NCBI RefSeq assembly: GCF_019097595.1 | Contig: NC_080715.1 | Span: forward strand, 310,573-374,572 | Direction of reading: 5' to 3' | DNA length: 64,000 bases | Source: Hemibagrus wyckioides | Taxonomy: Eukaryota > Chordata > Actinopteri > Siluriformes > Bagridae | Shown here: positions 1-12,037 of the stretch, one piece after another | Position numbering within the stretch: the first letter of the stretch is position 1 | How the letters are laid out: each line of letters starts with the position of its first letter | Position numbers and translations under genes: made by a program | The notes under the pieces: generated by a model | The model's input: only the letters and a program-made list of their open reading frames with translations | What the model was told of the DNA's origin: nothing | The model's database searches: none

Positions 1-64
1 AGAGTGCACCTTTACATGAGTGAGCAAATCAAATAGTAGGTAGGACAATACCTGCAAAGCAAAG

Positions 65-1869
65 ATGAAAGTGTTTACATTATCTCTTACATTACCACTA
101 TGGCTCTGCATAGAATGGACCAAACCAGAGACTAACATACAGCTAACCAAAGGAAAGAAGGGGACAGTGACTTTCACAACAGTGTATGATAATAAGGGAA
201 ATATATGGGAATGGGTTCATTATCTCTGCAAATACCCATGTGGGCCAAAAGGGTGGCTCTCAGTGCGGTGTAGTACCAGTACATCTTTGGCGAGTCACTG
301 TCCAGGAGGTTGCTCCTGGAGTAAGAACGGACCAACAGTTAAATTTATTTTAAACAATGTCACTAACTCTGACAGAGGCAAGTTCTGGTGTGCTACTGAG
401 CAGATAGGCACTGATTCCTATGAACATACAGTGGACATCGAAGTGATTAAACCAGCTGTGATAGGTAGGATAATAAATGTAGTTGTACCAGCTCTGGCCC
501 AGGCTAATTTGGAAGATGATCTCACAGAACAGATTTCCACCATTAAGGGATCTAACGCCACTGATCTGCAGAAGTGAATGGAACTTTCTCTGACTAAGTG
601 TGAAGACAATTACACCTGCACTTTAGCCCTTATGCAACACGAAGAACTTCAAATCAATAAGTCATCCTGGCTTTGTCTTCAAGTTCATCAGATGTTCAAA
701 ACTGTCCCTATAACTGCAAGCATGACAAAACAGGTGTCGACATCCTGTGAACTCCTGGCTAGTATCAGTAATGATGTTATGATGGGGAAAAGCATTCTGA
801 CTAGTGGGAATGTAAGTTTCTACAGAGCAAATTGCACTGAAAAGCAACCAAAGTATCCTACACACCTGGTGTTCAGAGTGACAAAAGAGCAGGCTGATAC
901 TTGTGTATGCAGAGACTCTGGAAAAACAAACGTGGGCATGTCGTGGTGCAAGCTGAATGTGTATGTTCTGGACAAAGACGACTGTTCAGCAAAGCAAGGT
1001 GACTGCACCAACATGGGGCCGGCCAACTGCACAGCGAAGTTGCGTGGCGGGACCCAGGTGAAGTTCACATGCCCTTTCACAAGCCTCACTTCATCAGCTG
1101 CTGCAATATGGGTGTGTGGCAATAAGGGATTCTACTGACTCCCTACGAAGGGTTGGAAAGTTTGCTGCTACCCAGCATTACTCATTACTGGTACATCAGT
1201 GTACATACCTGATTATGAGAACAATACTAGACAGAAGAGAGCAGCATCCAAATATAATGGCTACATGTTAGCGGATCCATGGACTAGCCCATCAGCAAAT
1301 ATAGGATGGTCAGTATTTCTAGGAGGAGGAACTACAGTAGCCCTAAATAAAATCAATGGATTAGCTTACATGATTCTGACCCTGGCAAATAATCCTGAAA
1401 CAATGACTACAATGATCACTGATGAACTTACACAGCTTCGGAGTGCAGTTATACAAAATCGCCTAGTGTTGGATATGCTCACGGCAGAGAAAGGAGTGTG
1501 CAAAATGTTTGACATCTCGTGTTGTTTTAACATACCAGATGTGTCTGCTAATGTTACAGAGGTGCTCAACCACATGAGGAATGCAATTAGACCCCACCAC
1601 AAGCGGACAATTCATGGTTCAGTTGGTTTATGGCATTTTGGGGAGGCTGGGGATACTAGTTGGTGCATACACTGCTGCCCATAATAGTGATCGGACTTCT
1701 AGATCTGATGTGTGTTCCCTGTATCTGTCAGTTGGTGTCTACCACTCTACAACGATTAGTTGCCTCAACACTCAACAGGAAAGTAGAGTGTCAACTCTAC
1801 AACAAATGGAGGACAGATTTGATGAATGGACAGAGCAGTTTCGAGACATTGATTTTCCACCAGACCTGA
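65..1869 (+). pseudogene. ERV-A env (surface + transmembrane), broken
   Basis: Retroviral envelope glycoprotein, acting at virion and cell surfaces. ATG at 65 is followed by a signal-peptide-like hydrophobic start, then an Ig V-like domain, then a cysteine-rich surface region with N-glycosylation sites. A furin-type site (RQKRAA) lies near 1231-1250, followed by a glycine-rich fusion-peptide-like segment, a heptad region and CKMFDISCC (C-x6-CC), the mark of gamma-type envelopes. The hydrophobic membrane anchor is read in another frame at about 1615-1740. Breaks: in-frame TGA at 575-577 and 1136-1138, a frame change between about 1590 and 1615, and TAG at 1657-1659. The frame is otherwise continuous from 65 to about 1600, so all these segments belong to one former gene. 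Not functional as it stands. Confidence 0.85.
146..451 (+). other. Ig V-like domain (CD300/pIgR-like) at the N-terminus of ERV-A env
   Basis: Residues about 28-129 of the env frame. The pattern is that of an Ig V-set domain of the CD300/CMRF35/pIgR type: a β-strand start (TVTFTTVYD), an extra-disulfide pair in HYLCKYPC (Cys55, Cys59), further cysteines at 69, 79 and 83, then the F-strand signature with SDRGKFWC (Cys109), which resembles the D-x-G-x-Y-x-C hallmark, followed by a G-strand TVDIEV. This is unexpected for a retroviral surface subunit, and host capture is an inference. The domain is in the same frame as the rest of env, separated from it by one TGA. Alternative: a fold found only in this env lineage that imitates Ig spacing. 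Confidence 0.6.
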
Positions 1870-2064
1870 CACAAGCAGACTATGACCCTGAGTTAACAAA
1901 TGATGAAAATTAATTTAGCTTCGAATTAGTGTTTTGTTTTGTTTATCCTGATATGTTTTGTTATGCTTTTTTTGTATGCTGATTCTGATTCCCTAACTTG
2001 CAAAAAAAAGGAAAATTAGAGAGGTTTCTCCTCTCTCAAGAAAAAGCAGAGTAACTATTTTTTA

Positions 2065-2133
2065 AGTTTTAGTTGATGAAGACATCATTAGAAAGCCAAG
2101 GGAAACGATGATGTCTGATGTTAGTCTAAAACT
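2065..2133 (+). other. Long inverted repeat (RNA hairpin) between ERV-A env and PPT
   Basis: Outer arms AGTTTTAG (2065-2072) and CTAAAACT (2126-2133) and inner arms AGACATCAT (2080-2088) and ATGATGTCT (2108-2116) are perfect complements around a 19-nt loop. The position, 3' of env and 5' of the polypurine tract, is where simple retroviruses can carry RNA export or stability elements. The function is inferred from position only. Confidence 0.55.
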
Positions 2134-2194
2134 GTCTGTGAAATGCTTAAAGTAAATATGTTAAAATTTCGTATATTTAGTTTGTCCTTAAGGA

Positions 2195-2209
2195 CAAAAA
2201 GGAGAGAAA
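2195..2209 (+). other. ERV-A polypurine tract
   Basis: A purine-rich run (CAAAAAGGAGAGAAA) lies immediately before the TG that starts the LTR. This is the expected plus-strand primer site of a retrovirus. Confidence 0.6.
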
Positions 2210-2593
2210 TGCAGTGGAAATTTTATCAAGTAATATAGATGAATAAGTAACCCTTTAGGAACTTAGGTGTGTGTGAGTGGCAAGGAAGATGTTAACCAGG
2301 TGGCTGTCAGTACCAGGAGCGACTCTACTCGTGGAATGCAAGAACATCGTATATCTTGTCTTTCTATATGCTATAGCTCCTTTTATGGAAGTGAGATGTA
2401 CCATTCTACAAGAGTTTCGTGCTGTTGGTCACGTATACATTTGGTTTAGGATGCACCTAAAAATTCTATATAAGGGGGACCCGTGAAAGAGGGCTTTGCC
2501 TCTCCGCTCTGTAATTTTATTGCACTGTGTTTGAGATGCCTTTTGCCGCGGCAAAATAATAATTCCTTTCTTATCTTTTTGCTTTAACTTGCA
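2210..2593 (+). repeat. ERV-A 3' LTR
   Basis: It begins TG directly after the polypurine tract. It contains a TATA box (TATATAAG, 2467-2474), then a probable start of R and AT-rich AATAATAAT sequence near 2556-2565 that may serve for polyadenylation. The end is set at a CA near 2593, but no second LTR is present to confirm it. Confidence 0.55.
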
Positions 2594-3631
2594 GCATTGT
2601 GTACGTCAGAGTGCAGACTTGCCACCACAAGCTCCACATTGTTTTAATTATGTTCTCTCCAAGAGAATATTTAAATCACAAATCAAATGTACTTAGTGCC
2701 CTCAGTCTGCCTATAGTCCAGTGTTACCAAATGCTGCTGTTTGGCCAATTAGACAAAGCAAGAGCGCCACCCACAGGTGTCCGCACACTGCAGCCATGAT
2801 CACTTCTGCTACACCACCTGATCTTCCTTTGGATCAAATATGTGACAGTGCAACAAATGTGTGTTATTAATAAAGTTCTTTTCAGTCACTTTGTTCTATC
2901 ACATCACTGTAGAATGCTGAATACTTTTATAGTTTTTTTCCATCACATAGGTTCAATGTTGTTGATATTAAAATTAAATATAACTGCATTTCACTGTTTG
3001 TTAGGTGTACACTGTACAACAGCAAAGTTTAATCTAATCTGGTATTCCAGCCTGTATCATGAAATAACATTATAGGACAAGCTTGTGTAAAAGAATCAAA
3101 AGCAATTTGTAAAAGTGGTTTGTAATGTGTTACAAGGGGTACTCAAACACTACTCATTGACTGGTTAATTAAATAACTAAATAAATAATTTGATATTAAT
3201 TTTTTTAGCAGGAAATATTTACTGCACTCCTACAACTATTCATTTTCAGCAGTGGAGAAGCTACCCCATACTATGTAGTACTAATTAAATGTAGTACTCA
3301 AAAATTTTTCAAAGTATCAAAAACTGCATTACATATCAAATGAACAGATTTGACTATTGTTTGCATTATATTTATCTGTATATGCCCAAAACGTAAAATA
3401 ACTATATAACTTCTATATAAATGAACCTTTTTGATCATGAAGTTTAATCAAAGCTCACATATTCAAGGTAGTTTTCCACTGACAGCAGTTATTAATGTGT
3501 TGTTTTTTTTTTTGTTGTTTTTTTTTAGAAAAGATGGAAAATAAACAGCATGAAAACTGTTTACTAATAAGAGGCATTAGGAATATACCTGGGTGAATGA
3601 CACAGAAATGCAGTGAAAAGTTTACACCAAG

Positions 3632-3676
<45 letters not shown>

Positions 3677-4104
3677 ACAGACTAACAAGGTGGGTTAATA
3701 AAATACTGCAGAAGTACTTTCAGAGACTTCTCAACCCTCATTACACATAAATTCAGTTTAAACTCACCCCCTCTGTCTCAGTATACATGTTTGTTTCCTG
3801 GACACTGTCCAAATCGTTTTCGGGGGATTGTAGGGGTGTGTCATTTTTGAGAGCAAACTGACACACACTGAAACACTGCAGTGTGTGTGTGCGCTAAGTG
3901 CTTTTATATTGACCTTAACTTCTGATTGACCTAACTACCATTTTTAAAAAATTGTAAAAATTGTATTTTTTGTAAATTATTTGATCTCAAATTAGAATAT
4001 CATTAATTACATCACTGTCTTAGCATTATATAAACATATATTATTTTCATTTAAAAAAATTATGAATTTCCATCTTTTGGATGGTAATATATTAAGAATA
4101 AGAA
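2594..4104. other. Spacer without recognisable gene
   Basis: AT-rich sequence with only short chance reading frames. An AATAAAG at about 2868 could be a poly(A) signal, but no coding unit ends there. A TC microsatellite lies at 3635-3676. No transposon core was recognised. Confidence 0.5.
3635..3676. repeat. (TC)n microsatellite
   Basis: About 20 TC dinucleotides with one TTT interruption, seen directly. Confidence 0.95.
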
Positions 4105-4449
4105 TAATTCCAAGATGGCAGCATGGCAGTAGCACCCAGCGGCCACTCTGGATCAAAAATGGTGCTATTTGTTTGTTTTACCCTGAACCTCAAGGTGGAT
4201 GGACACCAAAGACAGTGGTGTTCATGTATACGACCACCATATGCTACTACTGATGAAGCACTTGAAAAACTTTGCAAACTTGACTTGCTGTGAAGACCAG
4301 GCCTTCAGTCCTCGGCGTCACCTGATGCTGGTGGACAGGGGAGAGGATGTTGTGAGTGGTACTCGAGGAGGCGGTAGTGCGGACAACGGGCAGGTGTCCG
4401 TGTTAGGCTAAAAACAAACCCTAGCTGGCCAGCTCTCCTGTCCATTATT

Positions 4450-4830
4450 TTGTCCAACATTTGCTCACTGGACAATAAATTGGAAACATCCATGAGTACA
4501 GAGACTGCTGCGTCTTTGTTTTCATGGAGATGTTGCTCAGCGACAGAGTTCCGGATGCCAGCATTCAGCTATCCAGGCTCACCGCGTTTCGTGCCGACAG
4601 AAATGCAGCCCTGTGCAGTAAGACTCGCGGTGGTGGTGTGTGTGTTTACATCAATATGGAATGGTGGAAGAACTCTGTGCTTGTGTCTAATTACTGTTCA
4701 TCGCTAGTGGAGTTTGTGACTGTTAGATGCAGGCCATTTTATTTACCACGTGAATTCACCACCACTTTCATTTTTGGAGTGTACATTCCCCCCATCAGCA
4801 TGTGGACTTTGCGACAAGAGGTCCGAACAC
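4450..4830 (+). pseudogene. LINE copy A apurinic endonuclease, truncated
   Basis: The N-terminal part of an exonuclease/endonuclease/phosphatase domain that nicks target DNA for target-primed reverse transcription. The segment with [11 protein letters not shown] (about 4622-4655) and a YLPREF block is typical of this LINE superfamily. The coding frame changes near 4520. The later catalytic blocks (GDFN and SDH) are absent because of an internal deletion around 4797-4825, so no active nuclease can be made. Confidence 0.75.
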
Positions 4831-4949
4831 GCGTCAGAGACTCCTTCAGAGACTTGGGCCAAATTGTCCCAAGCCATCAGAGAGGCGAAGTGCGCACACA
4901 CCCAGAGAATCCATGGCCACTTCCAGGACAGCGGTGACTCCCGGCGCAT

Positions 4950-6320
<1,371 letters not shown>

Positions 6321-6329
6321 TTGTGATTG

Positions 6330-6806
6330 ATCCCACACACCCCTCACACACACTCTTACACACCCCACACACCCCACACACCCCTCACACACACTCTTAC
6401 ACACCCCTCACACACTCTTACACACCCCACACACCCCTCACACACACTCTTACACACCCCACACACCCCTCACACACACTCTTACACACCCCACACACAC
6501 TCTTACACACCCCACACACCCCTCACACACACCCCACACACCCCTCACACACACTCTTACACACCCCACACACCCCTCACACACACTCTTACACACCCCA
6601 CACACCCCTCACACACACCCCACACACCCCTCACACACACTCTTACACACCCCACACACCCCTCACACACACTCTTACACACCCCACACACCCCTCACAC
6701 ACACTCTTACACACCCCTCACACACACTCTTACACACCCCACACACACTCTTACACACCCCACACACACACTCTTACACACCCCACACACCCCTCACACA
6801 CACTCT
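6330..6806 (+). repeat. 32-bp minisatellite inside LINE copy A ORF2
   Basis: Tandem copies of a 32-bp C/A-rich unit (starting CTCTTACACACCCCACACAC and closing CCCTCACACACA), roughly 15 units including shorter variants. The array sits exactly where the ORF2 C-terminal block '[18 protein letters not shown]' should run. The flanking coding sequence is present on both sides: HPSHT before it and LLPSGKRY after it. Since 32 is not a multiple of three, reading frame rotates through the array and no frame has stops. Confidence 0.9.
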
Positions 6807-6984
6807 TCACCCTCCTGCCATCTGGAAAGAGGTACCCTCACAACCAGACTGTGTAACAGTTTCTTTCCTCAAGCCATCAGGCTCCTCAACACCCAGGACT
6901 GAATTGTACAAAAAACCCTCTCTCTCTCTCACACACACACACATAGAATTGTACAAGACTGAGAACTAAACTGTACAAAACCCA

Positions 6985-7025
<41 letters not shown>

Positions 7026-7637
7026 TCTCTTTCACCTGTGTGGACACATACACACACAACTTATATTCTTCACTATTTATTGCACTACCTCAAACCCTGT
7101 TATTATTTCATTACACTGCTATGTTAATATTTTGGTTTATGCCTATTTCTATTTGCACTACCTCTACCGCTGCTACTCTGTACATCATTTCTTTTTATTC
7201 CATTTCATTTTTTACATTTCATTACATATGTTCTTTTTCAGCGCTAAGTGTCCTGTTTTTGTGTTGTCTTTTTGTACCTACTGTTTTTGCACTGCATTGT
7301 CTTTGCACTGTTTGCACCTAGTTGCACACTTTGCACTTTATGTGGCTAGGACAAAAACTTTGGTCCTAGCTCTGTGTTGTTTTTTTCATATTTGATCTTT
7401 ATGTTGTATGTTTCTGTAGCACCAGGTCCTGGAGAAATGTTGTTTCATTTCACTATGTACTGCATCAGATATATGTGGTTGAAATGACAGATTTCAGATT
7501 TCACAGATTTCAGGTCCTAATTTAATTATAATTAAATTTTTTTTATTGGCAACCATTGTTCTGCCGCATCCTGTTGTCAAATGCAAATCAGCTGTGCTGT
7601 CCACATACCTGGTCACTTGTGGGAGCCTGACCCACAC

Positions 7638-8204
7638 GACTCCAACCACATCATCAAGTTCTCCGATGACACGACCGTGGTGGGTCTCATCAGCAAGAAC
7701 GACGAGTCAGCATACAGAGAGGAGGTGCAACATCTAGCAGCCTGGTATAAAGTTAATAACCTGTCTCTGAACATTGACAAGACTAAAGAGATGGTTGTTG
7801 ACTTCAGGAGAGCACAGAGTGACCATTCTCCACTGAACATCGATGGGTCCATCGTGGAGATCATCAAGAGCATCAAATTCCTTGGTGTTCACCTGGTGGA
7901 GGACCTCACCTGGTCACTCAACACCAGCTCCATCACCAGAAAGGCCCAGCAGCATCTCTTCTTCCTGCAAAGGTTGAGGAAGGCTCATCTTCCACCTCCC
8001 ATCCTGACCACCTTCTACAGAGGGACCATAGAGAGCGTCCTGAGCAGCTGCATCACTGCCTGGTTTGGGAACTGCACCGTCTCAGATCACAAGACCCTTC
8101 AGGGGATAGTGAGGACAGCTGAGAAGATCATCAGAGTCTCTCTCCCCTCTATCACAGACATTTACACCACACACTGCATCTGCAAAGCTAACAGCATTGT
8201 GGCT
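7638..8204 (+). pseudogene. LINE copy B reverse transcriptase, C-terminal part
   Basis: Starts at the FSDDTTVVG catalytic motif and continues through the conserved thumb and connection blocks ([51 protein letters not shown]) to the HCICKANSIV block. This stretch is uninterrupted and better preserved than in copy A. It lacks the fingers and palm motifs A and B because of 5' truncation, so it cannot encode an active enzyme. Confidence 0.85.
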
Positions 8205-9362
8205 GACCCCACACACCCCTCACACACACTCTTACACACCCCACACACCCCTCACACACACTTACACACCCCACACACCCCTCACACACACTCTTACACA
8301 CCCCACACACCCCTCACACACACTTACACACCCCACACACCCCTCACACACACTCTTACACACCCCACACACCCCTCACACACACTCTTACACACCCCAC
8401 ACACCCCTCACACACACTCTTACACACCCCACACACCCCTCACACACTCTTACACACCCCACACACCCCTCACACACACTCTTACACACCCCTCACACAC
8501 ACTCTTACACACCCCACACACCCCTCACACACACTCTTACACACCCCACACACCCCTCACACACACTCTTACACACCCCACACACCCCTCACACACACTT
8601 ACACACCCCACACACCCCTCACACACACTCTTACACACCCCACACACCCCTCACACACACTCCTACACACCCCACACACCCCTCACACACACTCTTACAC
8701 ACCCCACACACACACTCTTACACACCCCACACACTCTTACACACCCCACACACCCCTCACACACACTCTTACACACCCCACACACCCCTCACACACATTT
8801 ACACACCCCACACACCCCTCACACACACTCTTACACACCCCACACACCCCTCACACACACACTTACACACCCCACACACCCCTCACACACACTCTTACAC
8901 ACCCCTCACACACACTCTTACACACCCCACACACCCCTCACACACACACTTACACACCCCACACACCCCTCACACACACTCTTACACACCCCACACACCC
9001 CTCACACACACTCTTACACACCCCACACACCCCTCACACACACTCTTACACACCCCACACACCCCTCACACACACTCTTACACACCCCACACACCCCTCA
9101 CACACACTTACACACCCCACACACCCCTCACACACACTCTTACACACCCCACACACCCCTCACACACACTCTTACACACCCCACACACCCCTCACACACA
9201 CTTACACACCCCACACACCCCTCACACACACTCTTACACACCCCACACACCCCTCACACACACTCTTACACACCCCACACACCCCTCACACACACTCTTA
9301 CACACCCCACACACCCCTCACACACACTCTTACACACCCCACACACCCCTCACACACACTCA
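8205..9362 (+). repeat. 32-bp minisatellite inside LINE copy B ORF2
   Basis: The same 32-bp unit as in copy A, about 36 tandem units with length variants lacking CTCT or CT. It lies at the same codon position of the ORF2 C-terminus. Three units equal 32 codons, so all three sense frames read as repeats rich in His, Thr, Pro, Leu and Ser. The RT upstream is in frame 0 (start mod 3), and the conserved C-terminus downstream is in frame 2, so the present unit count has put the two out of phase. Confidence 0.93.
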
Positions 9363-9475
9363 TCACCCTTCTGCCACCCGGTAAGAGGTACCGAAGCATT
9401 CGGACCTGCGCAAAAAGACTGTTAAACAGTTTTTTCCCTCAGGCAATCAGGTATCTCAACAGAGAACTGAGCTGA
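9363..9475 (+). pseudogene. LINE copy B ORF2 C-terminal block
   Basis: Read in frame from about 9365, this encodes the family's conserved ending (LLPPGKRYRSIRTCAKRLL and [11 protein letters not shown]), stopping at TGA 9473-9475. It is separated from its own RT by the minisatellite and is out of frame with it. Confidence 0.8.
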
Positions 9476-9481
9476 ACTGAT

Positions 9482-9513
<32 letters not shown>

Positions 9514-10082
9514 CACACATACATCCAAGATCTGATCTCAACAGGAGAACTGAACTGTGCTGGACACGTACTCACACACACATACATAACACACACGCAC
9601 AAAAGCTGAGAACTGTGTTCCAAGAAGAACTGAACTGTGCTGGACACAGACACACACACACACACAATAAATTGTCCTGTTTGCACGCACATGTCACTTT
9701 ACATTTCACTTTACATTTATTTATATTAATCCTGTTTACATGTGTCACTTTAATATTTGCACTCACTGTATACACTGTTATTGCACAAAAGTCAGCCTAT
9801 ATGTTGTTTGTCTGCACTGTCTTGTTTTGTCTTGTCTTGTCTTGTCTTGTCTTCCTGTACACTTCTGTTGTATGTCTAGTTTTTTTATTGCACCTTAAGT
9901 ATAGTTTAGTTTTATCTCTATGTTATAGCTCTATGTTTGTCTGCGTCTCTGTACTTTGTCTGTGTTCTGTGTAGCACCTCTGGTCTAGGAGGAATGTTGT
10001 TTCACTTCACTGTGTACTGCATCTGATATATATGGTTGAAGTGACAATAAAGCTTCTTTGACTTTGACTTTTGACTTTGACC

Positions 10083-10484
10083 TTCATCAACATACACACA
10101 TGGAGATGAAAAATATCAATGTTTCCCAAACTTTCAAAAAGAAGTTTACACACATCCTTTTTATAAGAAATAATATTTTGTTGCTTTGAGTGTCCGAGGT
10201 CTTTTTACATTTGGTGATAATCTGAGCTACGTTTTAATTTTCTTTTAGGCAAAATGGCTTATGCAAACCACTCCCTTTGTCCTACTTTACATAAACCTTT
10301 GCTTAAAGCAAATCAGAATTTTGATGGAAGTCTGTTGGGGTATCTGGGATGGTTAATACTTTAACCAAAACCCTAGGTGGTTTCTACTAACTAACTAACT
10401 AACTAACTAGGTAACTATTAACTAATAATAATAAAAAACATGAGCAAAGGCAAAGATGTTTGTAGGCTGCTGTGTGTGCTGGAA
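10083..10484. other. Spacer, with (CTAA)n
   Basis: No gene seen. A short (CTAA)n repeat lies near 10,388-10,409. Confidence 0.6.
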
Positions 10485-11059
10485 AAGGATTCAAGATTCA
10501 AGAAGCTTTATTATCATTTCAACCACATATATATGATGCAGTACATAGTGAAATGAAACAACGTTTCTCCAGGACCTGGTGCTACATAAACATACAACAA
10601 CAAGTTCAACACAAAACAACAAACAACACCACAGAGCTAGGACAGAAGTTTGTCTTAGCCACGTAAAGTGAACAGTGTGCAGCTAGGTGCAAACAGAGCA
10701 TAGACAAGACAGTGCAAAAAAGACAATAAATACAATAAAGACAACACAAAAGAACACAGGACACTTAGCGCCGAAAAGAAATAAAAGAACGTGTACTGGA
10801 ATGTAAGTGAAATAAAATAGATAAAGTGAGATGATGTAAAAAATAAAAAAAAGTATTGTGCAAAAATATTGTGCAAAAATACACAGCAGTGGTTGAGGTA
10901 GTGCAAATAGAATAAACATAAATATAACTATAGCAGCGGATGACAGGTAGAGGTAGTGCAGTAAGTAATGAACAGTATAAATTATGTGTGTGTGTGTGTG
11001 TGCGTCCACACAGTCAAGAGAGAGTGTGTGTATCAGTGTGTGAGAGAGACAGAGAGTTA

Positions 11060-11826
11060 ATATACAGTTCAGTCCTGAGTGAGAGTGTGTGTGTGTGAGA
11101 GAGTGTGGAACAGTTCAGTCCTGAGTGAGAGTGTGTGTGTGTGAGAGAGTGTGGAACAGTTCAGTCCTGAGTGAGAGTGTGTGTGAGAGTGTAGAACAGT
11201 TCAGTCCTGAGTGAGAGTGTGTGTGTGTGAGAGAGTGTAGAACAGTTCAGTCCTGAGTGAGAGTGTGTGTGTGTGAGAGAGTGTGGAACAGTTCAGTCCT
11301 GAGTGAGAGTGTGTGTGAGAGTGTAGAACAGTTCAGTCCTGAGTGAGAGTGTGTGTGTGTGAGAGAGAGTGTAGAACAGTTCAGTCCTGAGTGAGAGTGT
11401 GTGTGTGTGTGAGAGAGTGTAGAACAGTTCAGTCCTGAGTGAGAGTGTGTGTGTGTGTGAGAGAGTGTAGAACAGTTCAGTCCTGAGTGAGAGTGTGTGT
11501 GAGAGTGTAGAACAGTTCAGTCCTGAGTGAGAGTGTGTGTGTGTGTGAGTGTAGAACAGTTCAGTCCTGAGTGAGAGTGTGTGTGAGAGTGTGGAACAGT
11601 TCAGTCCTGAGTGAGAGTGTGTGTGAGAGTGTAGAACGGTTCAGTCCTGAGTGAGAGTGTGTGTGTGTGTGTGTGAGAGAGTGTAGAACAGTTCAGTCCT
11701 GAGTGAGAGTGTGTGTGTGAGAGTGTAGAACAGTTCAGTCCTGAGTGAGAGTGTGTGTGTGTGAGAGTGTAGAACAGTTCAGTCCTGAGTGAGAGTGTGT
11801 GTGAGAGTGTAGAACAGTTCAGTCCT
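11060..11826 (-). repeat. ~40-50-bp minisatellite in LINE copy C 3' UTR
   Basis: About 18 tandem units, each containing CAGTTCAGTCCTGAGTGAGA (plus-strand sense) followed by a GT run of variable length and GAGAGTGTAGAA. Unit length varies between about 39 and 51 bp because of the GT run. The core corresponds to the sequence just after the LINE stop codon, present once in copy A at about 6892 (CCAGGACTGAATTGTAC). Confidence 0.9.
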
Positions 11827-12037
11827 GGGTGTTGAGGAGCCTGATGGCTTGAGGAAAGAAACTGTTACACAGTCTGGTTGTGAGGCCCGAATGCTCCGGT
11901 ACCTCTTTCCAAATGGTTAGGGTGAAGGGTGAAGAGGGTGAAGAGTGTGTGTGAGGGGTGTGTGGGGTCATCCACAATGCTGTTGGCTTTGCGGATGCAG
12001 CGTGCGGTGTAAAGGAGTTTGTGTTATACCTGACTTT
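11819..12037 (-). pseudogene. LINE copy C ORF2 C-terminal fragment
   Basis: Encodes the THPSHT-type block once, then EVPEHSGLTTRLC and [14 protein letters not shown] with the stop near 11,822. A short extra TCACCC duplication breaks the block relative to the family pattern. It serves as an internal reference for the unexpanded C-terminus. Confidence 0.75.

Larger units (their letters stand above)
1..2593 (+). mobile_element. ERV-A: 3' end of an endogenous retrovirus (env, hairpin, PPT, LTR)
   Basis: The left edge of the window cuts into a provirus. What remains is a decayed env gene, a non-coding stretch with a strong inverted repeat, a polypurine tract and a 3' LTR. The class is gamma/epsilon-like, judged from the CX6CC motif and heptad region of the transmembrane subunit. 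Gag, pol and the 5' LTR would lie outside the window to the left, if they exist. The LTR has a different sequence from that of ERV-B at 22-38 kb, so this is another family. The right LTR border is approximate. Confidence 0.8.
7638..10082 (+). mobile_element. Rex1/CR1-like LINE, copy B (5' truncated)
   Basis: Same family as copy A. The recognisable element starts abruptly just before the RT catalytic motif ([10 protein letters not shown] at about 7645), as expected of a 5'-truncated LINE, and ends with AATAAAGCTTC and a (TTTGAC)n-like tail at about 10,048-10,082. The 7491-7637 junction with copy A contains an AT-rich tract and a fragment I cannot assign. A minisatellite fills the C-terminal coding region. 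The 3' UTR carries CA-rich stretches (9482-9520, 9650-9666). Confidence 0.8.
10485..12037 (-). mobile_element. Rex1/CR1-like LINE, copy C (3' end, minus strand)
   Basis: The reverse complement matches the 3' UTR and C-terminus of copies A and B. The 3' end is at the low coordinate, with AATAAAGCTTC followed by a short (TTGAATC)2 tail near 10,485-10,510. The 5' truncation is near 12,037. A 3' UTR minisatellite occupies 11,060-11,826. The C-terminal coding part contains only one copy of the CA-rich block, so this copy shows the unexpanded state. Confidence 0.8.

Noticed and set aside
3455..3688. Minus-strand frame with Arg-Glu repeats
   Set aside because: Translation of the (TC)n microsatellite.
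6323..6902. Two overlapping ~180-190-codon His/Thr/Pro-rich frames
   Set aside because: Products of the minisatellite in LINE copy A, with no independent start or domain.
6330..9362. CRISPR-like array
   Set aside because: Units are directly adjacent without unique spacers and lie in a LINE coding region of a vertebrate genome.
7581..9425. 614-codon open frame through the minisatellite of LINE copy B, and a 395-codon frame in another phase (8197-9384)
   Set aside because: Only the first ~200 codons are a real RT remnant. The rest is a stop-free 32-bp repeat open in all three frames, so not a protein in its own right.
10655..11009. Two minus-strand hydrophobic frames
   Set aside because: They lie in the 3' UTR of LINE copy C; the hydrophobic text comes from T-rich UTR sequence, also found in copy A (7040-7395).
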